DNA from: Anisus vortex
Lineage: Eukaryota; Mollusca; Gastropoda; Planorbidae
Assembly (NCBI GenBank): GCA_949126835.1
Contig: OX421506.1
Location: 26,511,801 to 26,575,800, forward strand
Length of the DNA stretch: 64,000 nt
Direction: 5' to 3'
A program made the position numbers and the translations under genes. Positions 22,806-33,121 of the stretch are shown here, piece after piece. Position 1 is the stretch's first letter. Each line of letters starts with the position of its first letter. A model generated the notes under the pieces. The model did not search any database, was not told the origin of the DNA, and saw only the letters and a list, made by a program, of their open reading frames with translations.

Positions 22806-23059
22806 GTATCAGACAAGGAGGGCCGCGGTGTATGGCGGCAATTGAAATGACCTGATAGAACGGGCCCGTGGTGGAAGCTCCGCAGAAGGGATCAAGCAAC
22901 AGTTGCCCAGTTTCGTACAGGTCACTGCCCTATTTCAGAATGCTTGAGCCGCCACCTGTACCAAGACCATCGTACTTACGGTGGTCTTGCCTGTACACCC
23001 AGTGTCGAAATTGCCCGAAAGTAGAAGAGACGGTCGAGCATGTGCTTGCAGGAGCATAG
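22806..23059 (+). pseudogene. LINE ORF2 C-terminal fragment with CCHC-like end
   Basis: Around 22890-22990 one frame reads ATVAQFRTGHCPISECLSRH. After a frameshift near 22990 the next frame reads TQCRNCPKVEETVEHVLAGA. 'QFRTGHCP' followed by 'C..C....ET.EHVL..C' is the usual C-terminal module of non-LTR retrotransposon ORF2 proteins, downstream of the RT/RNase H. The final Cys is replaced and the frame is broken, so it is dead. It is a different LINE family from the one ending at 19440. Confidence 0.8.
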
Positions 23060-23230
23060 GGTAGATGGGAACGGTCAACTGTTTGCACCAAACCCTAGCC
23101 AAGACGGTGATTTGGCTACACTGCATGGCACGAGTACGTTTGTCCTCTGAGCCCTAAGAGAGTAATCTCGGTTCGTATACTCACTCTGGATAAGTGAGGT
23201 TCAAGGTCTTGTATTGGGAGATTAATAAAT
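23060..23230 (+). mobile_element. LINE 3' UTR (repeated at 63765)
   Basis: Continues directly from the ORF2 fragment. The stretch containing ACGGTCAACTGTTTGCACC, TTTGTCCTCTGAGCCCTAAG and TAATCTCGGTTCG recurs at 63765-63905, and a short reversed piece lies at 24698-24730. This supports a shared LINE 3' end. Confidence 0.75.
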
Positions 23231-23317
23231 GGTTACGGTTTTAATGCTGCTCTCAGCTGCAAGACAGTTAGACAGTTGGGTATATGAGAGTAGACACAGG
23301 GTGTGATATGCAGATAA

Positions 23318-23715
23318 ATGTAGATATATATATAGAGAGAGATAAATAGACAGGTAGATACATAGATAGGTAGATATATGGATAGATAGATGTATGGACA
23401 GATGGTTATATGGATAGGTAGATAGACAGATAGATAGGTAAATAGATAGATAAATAGATATATAGATAGATAGATTAGGGGTGGGTAGGTGGATGGTTCA
23501 ATGGTTAGGGTTAGGAGAGAAATAGATATAGTCGCACAGAAGAAAGAGAAATAGAGTTTTAGACACATAAAGAGAGAAAGATAGAGAGAAAATAAAGAAA
23601 AAGAGACGCACAGTTAGAGAGATAGAACAATAACAAAAAAAAAACTGACATATCGAAAGTGTAACACAAAGAGAGGGAGAATTAGAAAAAGAAGGGAGAG
23701 AGAGAGACGAAACAC
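23318..23715. repeat. GATA microsatellite grading into GA-rich tract
   Basis: GATA/TAGA repeats to about 23480, then AGAGAGAAA purine-rich sequence to about 23715. Confidence 0.85.
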
Positions 23716-24344
23716 ACAAAAAAGTCCCATACATAATAATCACTTGCTATAGACACTCAAACAATCTCGTCCTAAAAATAAAAATGACACATTATAATCT
23801 GTGACACACGAGCACAATTTTTTTTTTTTTAAACGAACAATAACTTGTAAATATGACTCCGTCCCCCCCTCCCCTTCCTCCCGTTGTCTATCGCCACAAA
23901 TCATACAACTAAATAGAGATATCGCTATGACAGACAAGTTTTGGCAAAACACAGCTTTCAGTCACGTCAGAGAGCCTATTCAGAGCGGCCCGCGTCGCTA
24001 AGCTGTATTTGTCGTGTAGATTAATTTTAGTGTGTGTGTGTGTGGGTGGGGGGTGGGGGGTTGGTTGGAGGATTAAGATAACGTCTAATCAACACGAGCC
24101 CCCTTTTCCCCCCAGCGTGGCGTTGTCGCGGCTCCGTAACGTACCCGCAGCGGTTCTCGCGTGTTGCCGGAGGGGGGTAGCCTACCAATAATTTCGATGA
24201 GAATTATTTTTTTTATTTATTTATGAGTTCGAAAAGTAAAGGTCCCTGAAATAGAAAATTAGCTCACTATTAAATGAAAGATAGATAAATGAGGGATGTA
24301 GATTTTAAAGCAGGCTTAGGCCCCACATTGATTCGCAATAATAA
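23716..24344. other. Unassigned stretch
   Basis: A TG tract at about 24029-24044. Otherwise nothing is recognised. Confidence 0.5.
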
Positions 24345-24545
24345 TAATCATTGTTTTTATATAGCGCTTCTATCATACTATTAGTATGCTCAGTGCGCTC
24401 TAGTAGAATATTACGTCCACTAGGCACAGAACTCCTGTAGGGCGACAGGGATCGGTCGGTGGCAAGGATAGAACCCACGACGTGTCAGTTGGTTTTTGGT
24501 TGACAGTCCGTTGAACTAACCGTAGGACCAGCCGGTTTCACAATG
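24345..24545 (-). mobile_element. Second-family SINE, reverse
   Basis: Ends with the reversed head TCCGTTGAACTAACCGTAGG, ACCAGCCGG. It contains GGGATCGGTCGGTGGCAAGG and starts with a TATATAGCGCTTCTATCATA-type segment, which suggests a LINE-like 3' tail. It matches the families at 11203 and 30690. Confidence 0.7.
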
Positions 24546-24697
24546 CCGACAGTGTCGAAACTACAGGGCACGTGCTATTTGACGAGCACGTGCTATTTGA
24601 CTGCCCAACGATGCAGTAGCTTACCTACAACCCTTACTAAGACACTTACCTTTAAACTCAAGACTTGAACCCTAGCTTCTCTTTAATGTGAGAAAGC

Positions 24698-24730
24698 GAC
24701 CAGAGATTACTCTCTTAGGGCTCGAACAAC
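24698..24730 (-). mobile_element. LINE 3' UTR scrap
   Basis: TCTCTTAGGGCTCGAACAAC is the reverse of the segment at 23140-23170. Confidence 0.45.
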
Positions 24731-24875
24731 GAACTCTGATGGCAGTAACTCTTAAAAATTGAAACGTCACCCTAAACGTTCGGGAGGAATGGATGGCTGT
24801 TCCAGACAGCTTTTGAGGCATTCAATGAAGCTGCTCTTAACGATAAAGTAAAAATAAAACAAAAAATATCACATC

Positions 24876-26136
24876 CATAGGTTCTCAACGGGGGCGTTAT
24901 CGCCCCCCGGGGGGCGGTGAGAAGCTTTGGGGGGGGGGGGGGGGCTCTGACGTTCCCGGGGGCGACTGGGGGGCGGTGAAGGGCAAGTGGGCGGCACAAA
25001 TGTACCTGATATAATTTCAACACCAAAGCTATTTGAATCGATTAGTTGTTTTTTTATGAAATGTAATGTAAGCGCTCCTAAATATCTAATCTGCTAATAT
25101 TAAGAATATTATGATCTCAGTTTTACTGAGACGTTATTTAATGCATTTATGCGTTTTGCAAAACATCAGCAATATCATTAAGCGGAATCGATACGTAGTA
25201 ATCATATGAACTGGGAAGTTAATGTAATGTTTGAAAATATACATAGGCATATAAATATATAATATTTATATAATTTTCAAATACTTTTTTCAGTTTGATC
25301 AGATATAAATTTTCAGCCATTTATTTTTTTATAAAAGAAAAAAAAAACATTAGAAATATTAGCTCAAATGAAACGGGTTAATTATCTCCCTTTATTAAAA
25401 AAAAACTATTATTGTCTCGATATATTTTTATTATTGTTTGCCAATTTTATAATTTTCTTGTTATGTATTTATGTATGCCTTTATTGCCTACTTATTGTTA
25501 TTATTGTTTGTACTATGTTGCAAAATAAATATTGTTCATTGACGAGGACTACACGCGATGGCTACTGCACACAGAGGCGCGTTGGTTAGCAAAAGATGCT
25601 CGTGTTTTTTGAAAAGCAAATGCGATTCTTTGGGAGAAAATCAAACAGTTTCTCTAGGTCTATTAGTTTCGGCAACAATTTTATATTGCATTCTTATCAA
25701 CCTCTTTAGTGGAAAGTGGATTTTATGCTAGTACCATTTGGTTGTTAAGAAAGAAAAACAAGACAAGCTGCAAATAGTGAAGCGTGGAGACCTTAGGCTT
25801 TTACAAACAAAATTGAAACAAATTTAGACAAACTACTAGCAACACACCAGGCAAACGATTCGCAGTAATATTGAATTTTTGTTACGCCTCTTGTTTAGGT
25901 AAATTTTTTATCTATTAATTCGTACAATATGTTTCCTTTTCATTTGTTTTAAAGACAATAAATAAGCACACAAATCTAGTCGGCCAAAAAAAAATATTTG
26001 CAGAAACTATATTGACCCTTTAATTTCCAGATGGGTGTGGGGTGGGGGGAGTGGGCGCAAACAAAGTGGGTGGGGGCGGTGAGCGGAAACAAATTGTAAA
26101 AGGGGTCGGTGAGTCGAATAAGGTTGAGAACCTATG
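24876..26136 (+). mobile_element. hAT transposon copy B
   Basis: 14-bp terminal inverted repeats CATAGGTTCTCAAC / GTTGAGAACCTATG, as in copy A. Its interior retains transposase fragments (25556-25860). No matching 8-bp duplication is seen, because the right end has been tandemly amplified together with adjacent target DNA (26123-26394). This copy is uninterrupted at the point where the LTR retrotransposon sits in copy C, so it serves as the empty-site reference. Confidence 0.88.
25556..25860 (+). pseudogene. hAT transposase pseudogene, C-terminal part
   Basis: 25556-25612 reads RWLLHTEARWLAKDARVF then a stop. In another frame, 25768-25826 reads LQIVKRGDLRLLQTKLKQI then a stop. 'LHTEVRWLS+G+V' and 'QIV.RGDLRL..T.L' are signature stretches of hAT transposases. 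Several stops and frame changes make it non-functional. Confidence 0.82.
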
Positions 26137-26394
26137 GGTCTAATCTGACCTACAGAGTTGAGAACCTATGGGTCTAATCTGACCTACAGGGTTGAGAACC
26201 TATGGGTCTAATCTGACCTACAGAGTTGAGAACCTATGGGTCTAATCTGACCTACAGGGTTGAGAACCTATGGGTCTAATCTGACCTACAGGGTTGAGAA
26301 CCTATGGGTCTAATCTGACCTACAGAGTTGAGAACCTATGGGTCTAATCTGACCTACAGGGTTGAGAACCTTTGGGTCTAATCTGACCTACTGA
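26123..26394. repeat. 34-bp tandem array grown from the hAT right terminus
   Basis: Eight units of GTTGAGAACCTATG + GGTCTAATCTGACCTACAGR, at exact 34-bp spacing (26123, 26157, ... 26361). The first 14 bp of each unit is the hAT terminal repeat; the remainder is flanking DNA. Confidence 0.95.
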
Positions 26395-26462
26395 GTCAGC
26401 ACAATACCCAGCTGTCTTTAAGACTAATGTCAGTTACTCATCAGAGCTGGTTAGACTCAAGA
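26393..26462 (-). mobile_element. SINE fragment, reverse
   Basis: GTCAGCACAATACCCAGCTG, ACTAATGTCAGTTACTCATC, AGAGCTGGTTAGACTCAAG. Confidence 0.75.
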
Positions 26463-27018
26463 AAAACTTCTCCAATGAACAATTTGAATGAACAATGAAC
26501 AATATTTAATTTGCCACATAGTACATAGGTACAATAAAGGCATAGTCAAAAACATAAGAAAATTATAGCATTTTGTGAATAATAAATTGAACAATAATAG
26601 TAATACAAATATTAGTAATAAAAATGAAGATAATAAATAATTTATTAATTAAAGGTATCCTAAAAGAAAATTCAGGGGGGATAATTTATTTTATTATACA
26701 ATTTTTTTTGGGAAAAAAATACAAGAAAAAAACAAGAGAAAAAAACGACTCAATTTACTAACTAGACATACAGGTACATCCAGACCTGACAACCTAGCCT
26801 TCACAGGGCTAAGATCCAGGACTTTTGGTATTCCAGTCGAGGGCGTTGGGTCAGCCACCATGACCAACACTCTCAACGATACAATAAGACAGCTTTTCAT
26901 TAACTCTTTTGTTTATATTTCCTACCCACGTACACTGCGCGACCTGGTGGTCAAGCTGATCGGATTCTTGATTCTAGGGTCCCGGGTTCCAATTTAGATT
27001 ATTTCCCCCAAGTCTGAA
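26463..27018. other. Unassigned stretch
   Basis: AT-rich, with a short GAATGAACAATGAACAATAT duplication near 26475-26510. No gene is seen. Confidence 0.5.
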
Positions 27019-27279
27019 GTCTGAGCGGCAGCACGTTTGACTGGCGATCCGAAGGTTCTGGGTTCGAATCCTGGTGCAGGCTAGGATTTTCTTTCCCGGG
27101 ACATCGAGGGTGCCACTGAGTCTACCGAGCTCTGATGGGTACCTGACACTAGTTGGGGTAAAGTATAGGCGGCTGGGCATTGTGCTGGTCACACATCCCC
27201 TCGTATGCCGTGGCATAAACTGGTGAACGCTGCTTCACCAGCCCTATGATCAGTTTGGTCCGAAGGGTACTTTACTTTT
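27019..27279 (+). mobile_element. Main SINE family, best full-length copy
   Basis: The tRNA-derived head runs from GAGCGGCAGCACGTTTGACT to the B box GGGTTCGAATCCTGG, with a pol III promoter layout. The body runs GAGCTCTGATGGGTACCTGA, CACTAGTTGGGGTAAAGTA, GGCGGCTGGGCATTGTGCTGG. The last third (GCCGTGGC...AAACTGGTGAACGCTGCTT, CACCAGCCCTATGATCAGTT, TGGTCCGAAGGG) resembles the deeply conserved animal Nin-DC SINE domain. The element ends in TACTTTACTTT rather than poly(A), which suggests a partner LINE recognising that tail. At least twenty copies or fragments lie in this window. The family assignment is from memory of the domain and should be checked by alignment. Confidence 0.92.
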
Positions 27280-28261
27280 ATGAATGAGTGAATGAACGGC
27301 GGACTCGACCGTTCAGTGAAAGTGACGCCTCATTATTGTTTCAAATTTTGCTTCCTTAGGGACAATTCTATATTTTGCGAACCGCTGTCATTATATAATA
27401 TTGTAGGAATTTCGTGGTAGAAAGATAAGTTGTGGCGGGGTGGTCGTTATTGATTGTGTCAATTTGTGACAATGTTTGGTACAAGTCAAGAAGGATTTTT
27501 GTTTATGCCTCCCACCTCCGCCCCAGCTCCCTCTCCTCTAAATGTTATCTTTCTCAGTTCAGAAAATGCGGAAATTCGTCCAGTCCAGGTTCAAGGCCCG
27601 AGTGTCGTGGTTATCACGTCGTATCGCTTGATAATCTTGTGATAACTAACTCAACAGTCATGTGGCCAAAAGCAGAGCTCATGGTGGCCTTGATATCACA
27701 GCTGGTTGCTAGTGGGCAAAAGAGGTTTTTAATTTTTTGGTGGTTATTTTTTTGACACTTGACAAGACTCGCCGATGATTTTATTGCCTTGAACGTAGCT
27801 CGTGTTTAATGAATGACTTCGAGCACCATGACCTTTGTGAAACGTTGGTCATGTTGTAACGCGTTCACTATGTCATTCCGCGTTCACTATGTCATTCCGC
27901 GTTCACTATGTCATTCCGAAGGTTTCCGGCCAGATTCCAATTAAAACGCCAGTCCGTTTCTTTTTCCTGCTCTAAAACGATGGTCCTGCTTTAGGCCTAA
28001 TAGGCTACCTATTCTTCTTGTTGGGGGACAGTGAATATACTGGACAGTATGCTGGACCTTATATCATGCCGTTTTGACCACAGAAACTGGTGACCGTGGA
28101 CCTGCAGTTATCTGAGCGTACTGACATCAGAACAAAATGACATGAAAACACTATTCTTAATAGACTCACAAAGGGTAAGGTCTTCAATGTAATTTAGAAC
28201 TCTATTGCAGTTTTGTTTTAGATGTTTAGCCAAGGTCTTCGCTTCAAATCAAGTAAAGCGT
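27280..28261. other. Unassigned stretch
   Basis: A threefold repeat of GTTCACTATGTCATTCCGC lies at about 27864-27918. No gene is seen. Confidence 0.55.
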
Positions 28262-28730
28262 ATCCCGTCAGACAAACTTGATCTATTAGGCCCGTAAAGC
28301 AACGTTCATAAGTTTGGCCTGGCCAAGGCGTACTAGAGGAATGTGTGGTCAGCACAATGTCCAGCCGCTTTTTTACTTTGCCCCAACAAATGATCCTTAA
28401 GGATCGTAAAGCAACGTTCATAAGTTTGGCCTGGCCAAGGCGTACTAGAGGAATGTGTGGTCAGCACAATGTCCAGCCGCTTTTTTACTTTGCCCCAACC
28501 AATGATCCTTAAGGATCGTAAAGCAACGTTCATAAGATTCCCTGGCCAAGGCGTACTAGAGGAATGTGTGGTCAGTAGGCCTAAAATGTCCAGCCAATAT
28601 TTTACTTCACCCCAACCAATGTCAGGTAGCCTACCCACTGGAGCTGAGTAGACTCAGGGGCCAGCACTTCAAGCCTTAGCCGTCAACAGGGTTCGAACGA
28701 CAGACCCTCTTGGTGCCATAAAACCTTCCA
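28262..28730 (-). mobile_element. SINE, reverse, with 3' part triplicated (112-bp unit)
   Basis: The segment from TAAAGCAACGTTCATAAG to GCCCCAACAAATGATCC repeats three times at 112-bp spacing (starts near 28295, 28407, 28519). Then the body and B box (AGGGTTCGAACGACAGACC) follow once. The tandem growth is internal to one SINE copy. Confidence 0.88.
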
Positions 28731-29315
28731 AACCAATCTCTAAATAGTTTCATACTCTCCACCTCCGCCCCCCCCCCTCTCAATCTTGCCTGAAAACGGC
28801 TCCTTGTGTCCAGTCCATCTGATAACTCTCATATGATAATGCCAATTCCTATAATTTTATTTCTTAAGCCTAATTACTACGCGTATTTCTTTAGCGATAT
28901 GGTAAAAACGAAAATAAACAATAACAGGATGAAGTGCTCTGCAAACATTTTTCAAGAATAGCCGAGCGGCTTAACCTGTTGTTGCTGCTGTGGTTTCTTG
29001 ATGGATTAGACCAACTCATCTTAGTCGGCTTAACCATCAGGTGGCCTGCGGCATGTTTTTGGCCCCTTATCAGGTGACCTGGAGGCCATCATGTTAATTA
29101 TCCGGGCTGTGTTTTGTTGTGTGTTTTTTTTTATGAATTGGTCCTGGTTTTAATTTAGTCATATTGATGACTAACCCACTTTATTAACAAAAAATATTGC
29201 GGCTTTATCAGTGAATTGTGTCGTGTTTTTTACATTTTGTTAAGGAAATATTGGATTAAATATTTTGTGTGTTAAAAATATATCACTATCGGTGAATGGA
29301 TGAATTATACAAGTA
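28731..29315. other. Unassigned stretch
   Basis: Nothing is recognised beyond a C run near 28769-28777. Confidence 0.5.
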
Positions 29316-29525
29316 TCACGTCGGACCAAATTGATCCATGGAGCCGGTGAAGCAGCGGTCACCAGTTTCTGTGGCCACGGCATACTAAGGGATTGTGTGT
29401 CCAGCACAATGCCCAACCGCCTTTACTTTACCCCGACTAAAGTCAGGTACCCATCAGAGCTGGGTAAATTTCAGGGTAGGCCTAACCCTCAAGACCCGGG
29501 AACAAATCCTAGCATTCAAACGCTC
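29316..29525 (-). mobile_element. SINE, reverse, head truncated
   Basis: Well conserved from ACGTCGGACCAAATTGATCC through GGCATACTAAGGGATTGTGT to CAAGACCCGGGAACAAATCC. The tRNA head is lost. Confidence 0.9.
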
Positions 29526-30317
29526 TGTACTTTACAAAAGTTTAGACTATAAAAAAATAATGTAAATTTATTTTTAAATTGTACGGTTAAAATAGAAGTT
29601 AGAATTTTGGGCGATGAGAAGTCCGATGGATTCCTTGGATTCGATAGAGGGAGAGAGAAATGGTTAGCAATTAGGGTTGGGTTGGAGGAAAAAGGTTATG
29701 AGGGAAATGAGATACGAGATAGAGTGTGGGGGGGGGGGGGACGCTTGGTGTGTGAGAAATACGTGGAAACCCGCGCGTAGAAATGTTCACGTTCGATGCA
29801 AGCCACCAAATGAATACCTGGTGACACCCCCGGAGCTCATTGCTCGCGCCCTTTCCGCCCCACACGTACACACACACCCGCTTATCTACCGCTCTGCTCA
29901 TGTGAGTTGAGGAGTTGGGCGGGGGTGGGGACCCGGGTGGACTCGTTGAGAGAGAATTCGTGTGTGTGTCAATACGCGACAGCAAACACACTTGAAATTT
30001 TGACAGCTCTCTCTCTCTGTTTCTCTCTCTCTCGTTCTCTCTCTCCTTTTGTGTGTGTGTCATGTCACACTATGCACTATAACATTAGTGAAAGAAGGGA
30101 CATCGAAAGGGGGTGAGGGGTGGGGAGGGGGATAGCAGAAAACCTGGGAGAAATGAGAGAGAGTACACAGAGATTATTAGAGAGAGTAAGGGTTGGGGAG
30201 AGTGAAAGAGAGAAAGAGAAAAGATGTAGGAGATGATATAGTAGCAAAACATTCATAAGAGGATATAGAGAAAATGAGAAAACCTATAGAAAGTTATAAA
30301 CCTTAAATAAACAGTTA
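29526..30317. other. Unassigned; GA- and CT-rich
   Basis: G run near 29731-29741, CT tracts near 30008-30045, GA-rich sequence to about 30220. No gene is seen. Confidence 0.55.
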
Positions 30318-30530
30318 TCCATTTTGCGAGAGCAAATGCATATAAGTACTCTTTCTTCTCGAGTGGCATCCGGGCCTGGAATGGGTTACCTGAACAAAAA
30401 ATGAAAACCAGTAACTTAACATTTAAAACACGACTAGAAATGCAAGACTAGACTCTACCCACGAACGTGCGTAGGACGCAATAATCTTCATTATAGAAGG
30501 AGCGTCTGTAATGTATAAGATAAGATAAAG
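30318..30530 (+). pseudogene. LINE ORF2 C-terminus and 3' UTR, second copy
   Basis: Nucleotide-level match to 19235-19440: TGCATATAAGTACTCTTTCT, GAATGGGTTACCTGAACAAA, ATGCAAGACTAGACTCTACC and the GAAGGAGCGTCTGTAATG 3' UTR. A short deletion breaks the end of the frame. Confidence 0.85.
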
Positions 30531-30689
30531 ATGGATTGTTAGGTGGGTGAATTTGTCCATAGAAGAATGGGATAGAGAGATATATAAAGATATTGAGAGT
30601 GAACTAGAGAGAGCGGGAGAAATAAGGAAAGAAAGAGAAATAGAGAGAAAGAGAAATTATCTTTCCGTAGTGATCTCGTTTATGTCTTA
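30531..30689. other. GA-rich unassigned sequence
   Basis: Purine-rich, nothing recognised. Confidence 0.5.
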
Positions 30690-30800
30690 TAAAAGTTGCT
30701 GATTGCCCAAAACTTCTGCAGGAATCGGTCATTGGCAAGGCTTGAACTAGGGTCGTCTCGTGAACATTCCAAAATACTAACCGCTGGACAATCCAGCCTA
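30690..30800 (-). mobile_element. Second-family SINE fragment, reverse
   Basis: CTGCAGGAATCGGTCATTGG, CAAGGCTTGAACTAGGGTCG and ACTAACCGCTGGACAATCCA match the family at 24345 in reverse orientation. Confidence 0.6.
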
Positions 30801-30929
30801 TTTATCTAATTTTATCTTATAAACTGCATATGTTGAAAATATTACGTCTTATGCAGATTAGTATTTTTTTTTTCTTGTTGATTTTTATGTATGGTCCAAA
30901 ATTTAATAAATAGTTTTGAATGTTGTTAA

Positions 30930-31060
30930 GCAGTTGATTTTCAATCTCGTTCAGGCAACCCATTCCATGGCCGAAATTACCACTCATGATTCGCTTAATG
31001 AAATCTAACCTCAACTGACGGAATGACACGAGAGCAAAGATGCACGTTTGACAAACACGT
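30930..31060 (-). pseudogene. LINE ORF2 C-terminus fragment, reverse
   Basis: On the minus strand it reads QLRLDFIKRIMSGNFGHGMG, CLNEIENQLLNNIQNYLLNF. The GGAATGGGTTGCCTGAACG core matches the 19156 family. The upstream minus-strand ORF is not clearly LINE. Confidence 0.55.
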
Positions 31061-31648
31061 TTTCGAACAAAACAGACCGGCGGAGACTGGCACACATATT
31101 GAAAAGAAGAGGGGTGTCGAAATACATTGTCTCGATTGCGGCCCCGCTACCGGAGGCGGCTCATATCGCAGGGTAACGGACTCCGGATCACACAACCCCC
31201 CCCCCCCCTCTCTCTCTCTGGTCTCTTGTTTTCATAGCAGATAACTTACAAAAGCGTGGAAAAATATCAGGAGCGTCACCGAAAAAAAACTAACTTTTCG
31301 AGAAAAAGGATTGTGAAATGGGGGACTGGGCGTTGAATAGGGTTTGGGTGTGGGGGAGGGGGGGGGAGGTCTAGTGGGGGAGTGTCAGGAGAACAAACGC
31401 ACACCGAGGAGAGCATTCAAGATTGTGGATTGAGCAAACAATCATCGGGCTACCTCGTGCGCTCCCGGTGGAGCTGTCAGTTTTATGACGGTCATTACGA
31501 TCTTGACCAAGACTTCGTGGTTTTAATGGTCCGCCCCCGTGTTTGGTTAAGCCTTACGAGGAGGCACTCACCTCCCGCTCCGCCCCCTCCACCCCCAGGT
31601 CGCTAAGTAAATATAACATCGACGGCTACCTGAAAGAGAAAAAGGGTA
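31061..31648. other. Unassigned, C/G-run-rich
   Basis: C run and CT tract near 31195-31220, G run near 31357-31367. No gene is seen. Confidence 0.5.
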
Positions 31649-31852
31649 CCGGCGGAACTCACCGTTAGAGCGCTCAGTTACCAATCTGAAGGTCTTCGGG
31701 TTCGAATGCTGTTATAACAAAAAAAAAGCCGCTTTTTAAATTGGACTCTTCAGGTGACGTAGCGTTTACCCAGCTCTCGTGGGTAATCCCTTTGTATGTC
31801 GTGGTCACTGTTGAACTCTTAGTAAAGTACACATCGGACCAAATTGATCATA
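31649..31852 (+). mobile_element. SINE fragments, rearranged
   Basis: A head with B box (ATCTGAAGGTCTTCGGGTTC) is followed by body and tail pieces (GTATGTCGTGGTCACTGTTG), then a reverse-like tail (CATCGGACCAAATTGATCAT). It is a mosaic of partial copies. Confidence 0.6.
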
Positions 31853-32548
31853 GGGCTAAACATGTTCGACTGGCGAGCCGAAGGTCCCGGGTTCGAATCC
31901 TGGTGAAGATTGCGATTTTTTCCCTGTGGTCTGGAGGGTGTCCCTACGTCTAACCAGCTCTGATGGGTACCGAATTAAAAAGTCTCTAAGAAAGCCGAAG
32001 CTCTTGTGTCAGGGCGTAACGCTTAGGTTTGAGCATAGCTATGTTCGAGCTCCAGCCACCCCACGACACGCCGAAGGCGTGGCGTGTCGTGTAACAGGGA
32101 AGGATTCCGCAGACCAGCGACCGTTCACTGCGGTTCCCCTAAGGATCATTATCGTGGTGGCTCACTCGTGTTCCTGCACTGTCACCCGGTAGCACAAATC
32201 CTATACCATAGGCACAGGCATCCAGACACCGGGTGGTTTTCAAGACGGGGTTGCAGCTGCCATTGCTGCCTCCCCATCGAGATTCAGTGGCCTCTCGGCA
32301 GTGCAATAAACCTCGGACCCGCTGCGGGGGCTGTCCCCCATGCGTTCGCCCGCCGGTGTATTCTTAATGTGAATGTATCGGCGGTTTACACACTACGCCA
32401 GTCTTTGAGGCCCATGGGTACAGTAGTGCTGATGGGTACCAGACCTTCGTTGATTAAGGGGTAAAGTAAAGACGGCTGTGCATTGTGCTGGCCGCCACAA
32501 TCACCTTGTATGTCGTGGCCACTGTTGAACTCTACTTCACCCTAATGG
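31853..32548 (+). mobile_element. SINE split by a 457-bp insertion
   Basis: The head and body run to CAGCTCTGATGGGTACC at 31971. They resume after the insertion with CTGATGGGTACC at 32429 and continue through GCATTGTGCTGGCCGCCACA to the tail near 32548. Confidence 0.8.
31972..32428. mobile_element. Unidentified 457-bp insertion (12-bp duplication)
   Basis: Flanked by CTGATGGGTACC on both sides (31960-31971 and 32429-32440), as expected of a target duplication. It is GC-richer than its surroundings and has no terminal inverted repeat or poly(A) tail. A diverged reversed copy lies at about 38030-38360; shared stretches include GGCCTCTCGGCAGTGCAA and GCCCGCCGGTGTA. The ORFs across it do not resemble any family I know. 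It could be a LINE 3' end, a tail-less SINE or a novel short retroposon. Confidence 0.7.
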
Positions 32549-32875
32549 TCTGTAGGCCTACTGTTTTGTTTTCTTTCTTTCTTTTTGTTCATGTTATTTT
32601 ACTTGATAATATAGACTGGTCACGCTAACAACCAATTTATATTTATGTGAGGAGAACCAACTTATGCATTTAATATAGCAATCAGTTACGCTCCTCTGTG
32701 AACGTATAGCACAAGAAACAACCATTTTTTTTTATAACCAGAAAATTTGCTTTTAAAAATATGAAGATTGAAGTGGGGGTGGGGGAGTTATAGAAGTTAT
32801 AGGCCTTGGTAGTCTAAGATACGTGTTTGGAATGCGATTTCTAAAGGTTTTTAATGTTTTTAACTTTGAAAAATT
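32549..32875. other. Unassigned stretch
   Basis: Nothing is recognised. Confidence 0.5.
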
Positions 32876-33053
32876 CAGGGCTGTGGAGTCGGTAGATATA
32901 TGTTCCGACTCCAACTCCGACTCCGACTCCTCAGTTTTGTGTACTTCCGACTCCAACTCCGACTCCAGGTACCAAAATTTCCTCCGACTCCGACTCTTCG
33001 ACTCCGACTCCGACTGATAAATGGTAGATAAATGTTCCGACTCCACAGCCCTG
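32876..33053. mobile_element. 178-bp MITE with CCGACT interior
   Basis: Perfect 17-bp terminal inverted repeats, CAGGGCTGTGGAGTCGG and CCGACTCCACAGCCCTG. The interior is almost entirely CCGACTCC/CCAACTCC repeats. Flanks TTGAAAAATT and TTGAAAATCA look like an imperfect 8-bp duplication, which would fit hAT. Confidence 0.85.
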
Positions 33054-33121
33054 TTGAAAATCACCTGAAAGGGAGCCGTTGACTAAATAAAAGATTGGCC
33101 TACTGGAAATTTCGATGTCCG

